DNA from: RUG11237 sp050874665
GTDB taxonomy: Bacteria; Bacillota; Clostridia; Lachnospirales; Lachnospiraceae
Reading direction: 5' to 3'
DNA length: 64,000 nucleotides
Assembly: GCA_050874665.1 (NCBI GenBank)
Contig: JBNMLC010000004.1
Coordinates: forward strand, 99,188-163,187
The translations under genes and the position numbers were made by a program. Positions within the stretch are counted from its first letter, which is position 1, and each line of letters starts with the position of its first letter. Positions 63,501 to 64,000 of the stretch are shown one piece after another. Below the pieces are notes generated by a model, which saw only the letters and a program-made list of their open reading frames with translations, was not told where the DNA came from and ran no database searches.

Positions 63501-63669
63501 AATTTATGAAACCGGAAGCGATAAAGTAACAGAAATCCTTAACAAGTTTGGCGAAACCATTAAGGAAGAAGTTCTTGCAGTAAACCTCGTGTTAGGTGAA
63601 ACAAAGGGTTATGTGAAAGAATGGAATATTAATGGTGAAAATGTTGTACTTGGTGTGGAAAAGCAATAG
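60514..63669 (+). CDS. ileS: Isoleucyl-tRNA synthetase (type 2-like)
   Basis: Class I aminoacyl-tRNA synthetase charging tRNA-Ile. The 1051-residue enzyme has HIGH at 55-58 (NGKPHIGHVL), the CP1 editing region (including LAWTTTPWTLPSN and GTGIVHIAPAFGEDD), a GWDTHGLPVE signature, and KMSKS at 603-607. Two CxxC pairs (YCPRCG and CPDCG) suggest zinc sites. The FYDGPPTANG start and long C-terminus resemble the eukaryote-like type 2 IleRS found in many clostridia, a group associated with reduced mupirocin sensitivity; this typing is an inference. The start at 60514 (MYEKVS) has AAAGGA before it. It is controlled by the T-box leader. Confidence 0.97.
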   Translation: MYEKVSTNLNFVEREKATEKFWADNDIFRKSMENRKEGETYTFYDGPPTANGKPHIGHVLTRVIKDMIPRYRTMKGYMVPRKAGWDTHGLPVELEVEKLLKLDGKEQIEEYGMEPFIKKCKESVWKYKGMWEDFSSTVGFWADMENPYVTYDNNFIESEWWALKEIWNKKLLYKGFKIVPYCPRCGTPLSAQEVAQGYKTVKERSAVVRFKVIGEDAYFLAWTTTPWTLPSNVALCMNPEETYCKVKAADGYTYYMAEALLDKVLGKLVENEEDKAYDILETYKGKDLEGKAYEPLFECTGEAVKKQPGKKAHIVTCDDYVTMSDGTGIVHIAPAFGEDDANVGRKYDLAFIQFVNSKGEMTEETPYAGTFCKKADPKILKDLEEKGLLFDAPKFEHEYPHCWRCDTPLIYYARESWFIKMTEVKDDLIANNNKINWIPESIGKGRFGDWLENVQDWGISRNRYWGTPLNIWECECGCQHSVGSIAELKSMSNNCPEDIELHRPYIDAVTIKCPDCGKEMHRVAEVIDCWFDSGAMPFAQHHYPFENKEVFEKQFPANFISEAVDQTRGWFYSLLAESTILFNEPAYKNVIVLGHVQDENGQKMSKSKGNAVDPFDALNEFGADAVRWYFYINSAPWLPNRFYGKAVTEGQRKFMGTLWNTYAFFVLYANIDEFDATKYELEYDKLSVMDKWLLSKLNTVVKAVDNNLDSYKIPEAARALAEFVDDMSNWYVRRCRDRFWAKGMEQDKINAYMTLYTSLVTICKTAAPMIPFMTEDIYQNLVRSIDKNAPESIHLCDFPTVNEKFIDKELEDNMDAVLKFVVMGRAARNAANIKNRQPIGTMFIKAQKELSDFYKEIIADELNVKKVNFTDDVREFTSYTFKPQLKTVGPKYGKLLGGIKAALSSLDGNAAMDELNEKGALQLDINGEAVELTKEDLLIDMAQMDGYVSEGDNEATVVLDTNLTEELIEEGFVREIISKIQTMRKEAGFEVMDKIVIYETGSDKVTEILNKFGETIKEEVLAVNLVLGETKGYVKEWNINGENVVLGVEKQ

Positions 63670-63724
63670 TATAAAAGGTATTAGGAGCGAAATGTAGTTC
63701 CGATTTTAACAATTTTTATATGAT

Positions 63725-63800
63725 TATTATGGTATAATCCAGAATATAAAAGGAAGGCAAGGGAGCCGAAATGGAATCCCGGGCCTTTCTTTTTTGTTTT
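63725..63800 (+). terminator. Hairpin terminator after ileS with an internal promoter-like element
   Basis: GGAAGGC..GGGA (63752-63764 region) pairs with TCCC..GCCTTTC (63777-63789), followed by TTTTTTGTTTT. It ends the ileS transcript. Immediately before it TGGTATAAT (63730-63738) has the form of an extended -10 element, so a short transcript of about 50-60 bases could start here and end at the same hairpin. Confidence 0.7.
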
Positions 63801-63825
63801 ATAGGAAATTTCGATTTTTGAGGAA

Positions 63826-63872
63826 CAAAAAAAGAACAAGAGTTCACCGAACATATGTTAGATAAACTCTTG
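63826..63872 (-). terminator. Terminator of the leftward gene at the window end
   Basis: On the minus strand CAAGAGTT (63865-63872) pairs with AACTCTTG (63837-63844) around an inner AACATATGTT palindrome, followed by TTCTTTTTTT. It lies 28 bases past the stop codon of the partial gene. Confidence 0.8.
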
Positions 63873-63900
63873 CAAGAGGTTGACGATAAGACGATACAGG

Positions 63901-64000
63901 TTAGAAGATATAAAAACCTTCTACACCAGCCTCGTCGGCAAACAAGTCATCTTCATTTAAGAAATAATCCATATCGAGAAGGTCATCCTCGCTCATGCGG
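63901..64000 (-). CDS. C-terminal end of an unidentified acidic protein (5' end outside window)
   Basis: On the minus strand an open frame enters from the right edge and stops with TAA at 63901-63903. The visible 32 residues include EDDLLDMDYFLNEDDLFADE and the end GVEGFYIF, so the tail is strongly acidic. An ATG is present at the second visible codon, so a 31-residue protein is possible, but its ribosome site would be outside the window. A well-formed terminator follows, which supports a real gene. No family was recognised. Confidence 0.55.
   Translation of the reverse strand, partial: RMSEDDLLDMDYFLNEDDLFADEAGVEGFYIF

Overview
The window is a low-GC Firmicutes chromosome segment that contains the replication origin. 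Gene content and style (Jag/YidC/YidD/RnpA/RpmH block, T-box leader, FMN riboswitch, type 2-like IleRS, GT14 transferase, several chemoreceptors) point to an anaerobic, motile clostridial bacterium, most likely Lachnospiraceae. The assignment is an inference from gene content; no rRNA is present. Genes left of about 16.8 kb run mostly leftward and those from 17.3 kb mostly rightward, which fits bidirectional replication from the rpmH-dnaA intergenic region.

Left arm (1-16.8 kb): a DegS/NarL-type histidine kinase cut by the window edge; a lipase-fold protein lacking its nucleophile serine; a sensory group of a LytTR response regulator, a GHKL kinase and a chemoreceptor, the last two sharing the same multi-pass membrane sensor; then rsmG-mnmG-mnmE. 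The usual jag-mnmE adjacency is broken by mtnN and by a binding-protein/chemoreceptor gene pair. The block jag-yidC-yidD-rnpA-rpmH follows, read from a consensus promoter.

Origin and replication genes (16.8-25.9 kb): an AT-rich region with DnaA boxes, then dnaA, dnaN, an S4-domain gene, recF, gyrB and gyrA.

Cell-surface and metabolic region (26-47.7 kb): a phage-tail-lysozyme-like protein followed by two paralogous lipoproteins; mnmM and lepB on the minus strand; tRNA-Lys; a GT14 glycosyltransferase; an ECF sigma factor with an RsgI-like anti-sigma factor whose outer part is built from ten KPT repeats, next to a secreted protein with related repeats; an FMN-riboswitch-controlled ribD-ribE-ribBA-ribH operon with a HAD phosphatase directly behind it; a very large modular alkaline phosphatase; a chemoreceptor; and a lipoprotein amylase.

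Catabolic region (47.9-59.9 kb): a PucR-type regulator, a methionine gamma-lyase-like enzyme and a D-2-hydroxyacid dehydrogenase face an M20 amidohydrolase, a complete branched-chain-amino-acid-type ABC transporter, a creatinase-like M24 protein without metal ligands, and a cytidylate-kinase-like protein. Together they look like an uptake and breakdown system for an unidentified acylated or cyclic amino-acid derivative. Its control region holds a perfect palindrome and two candidate attenuator hairpins.

Right end (59.9-64 kb): ileS behind a T-box leader that contains a 90-base tandem duplication, a small promoter-plus-hairpin unit, and the 3' end of an unidentified acidic protein gene. The strongest candidates for something new are the expanded T-box, the ECF/RsgI hybrid with matched repeats, the shared kinase/chemoreceptor sensor, and the PucR-linked catabolic cluster.
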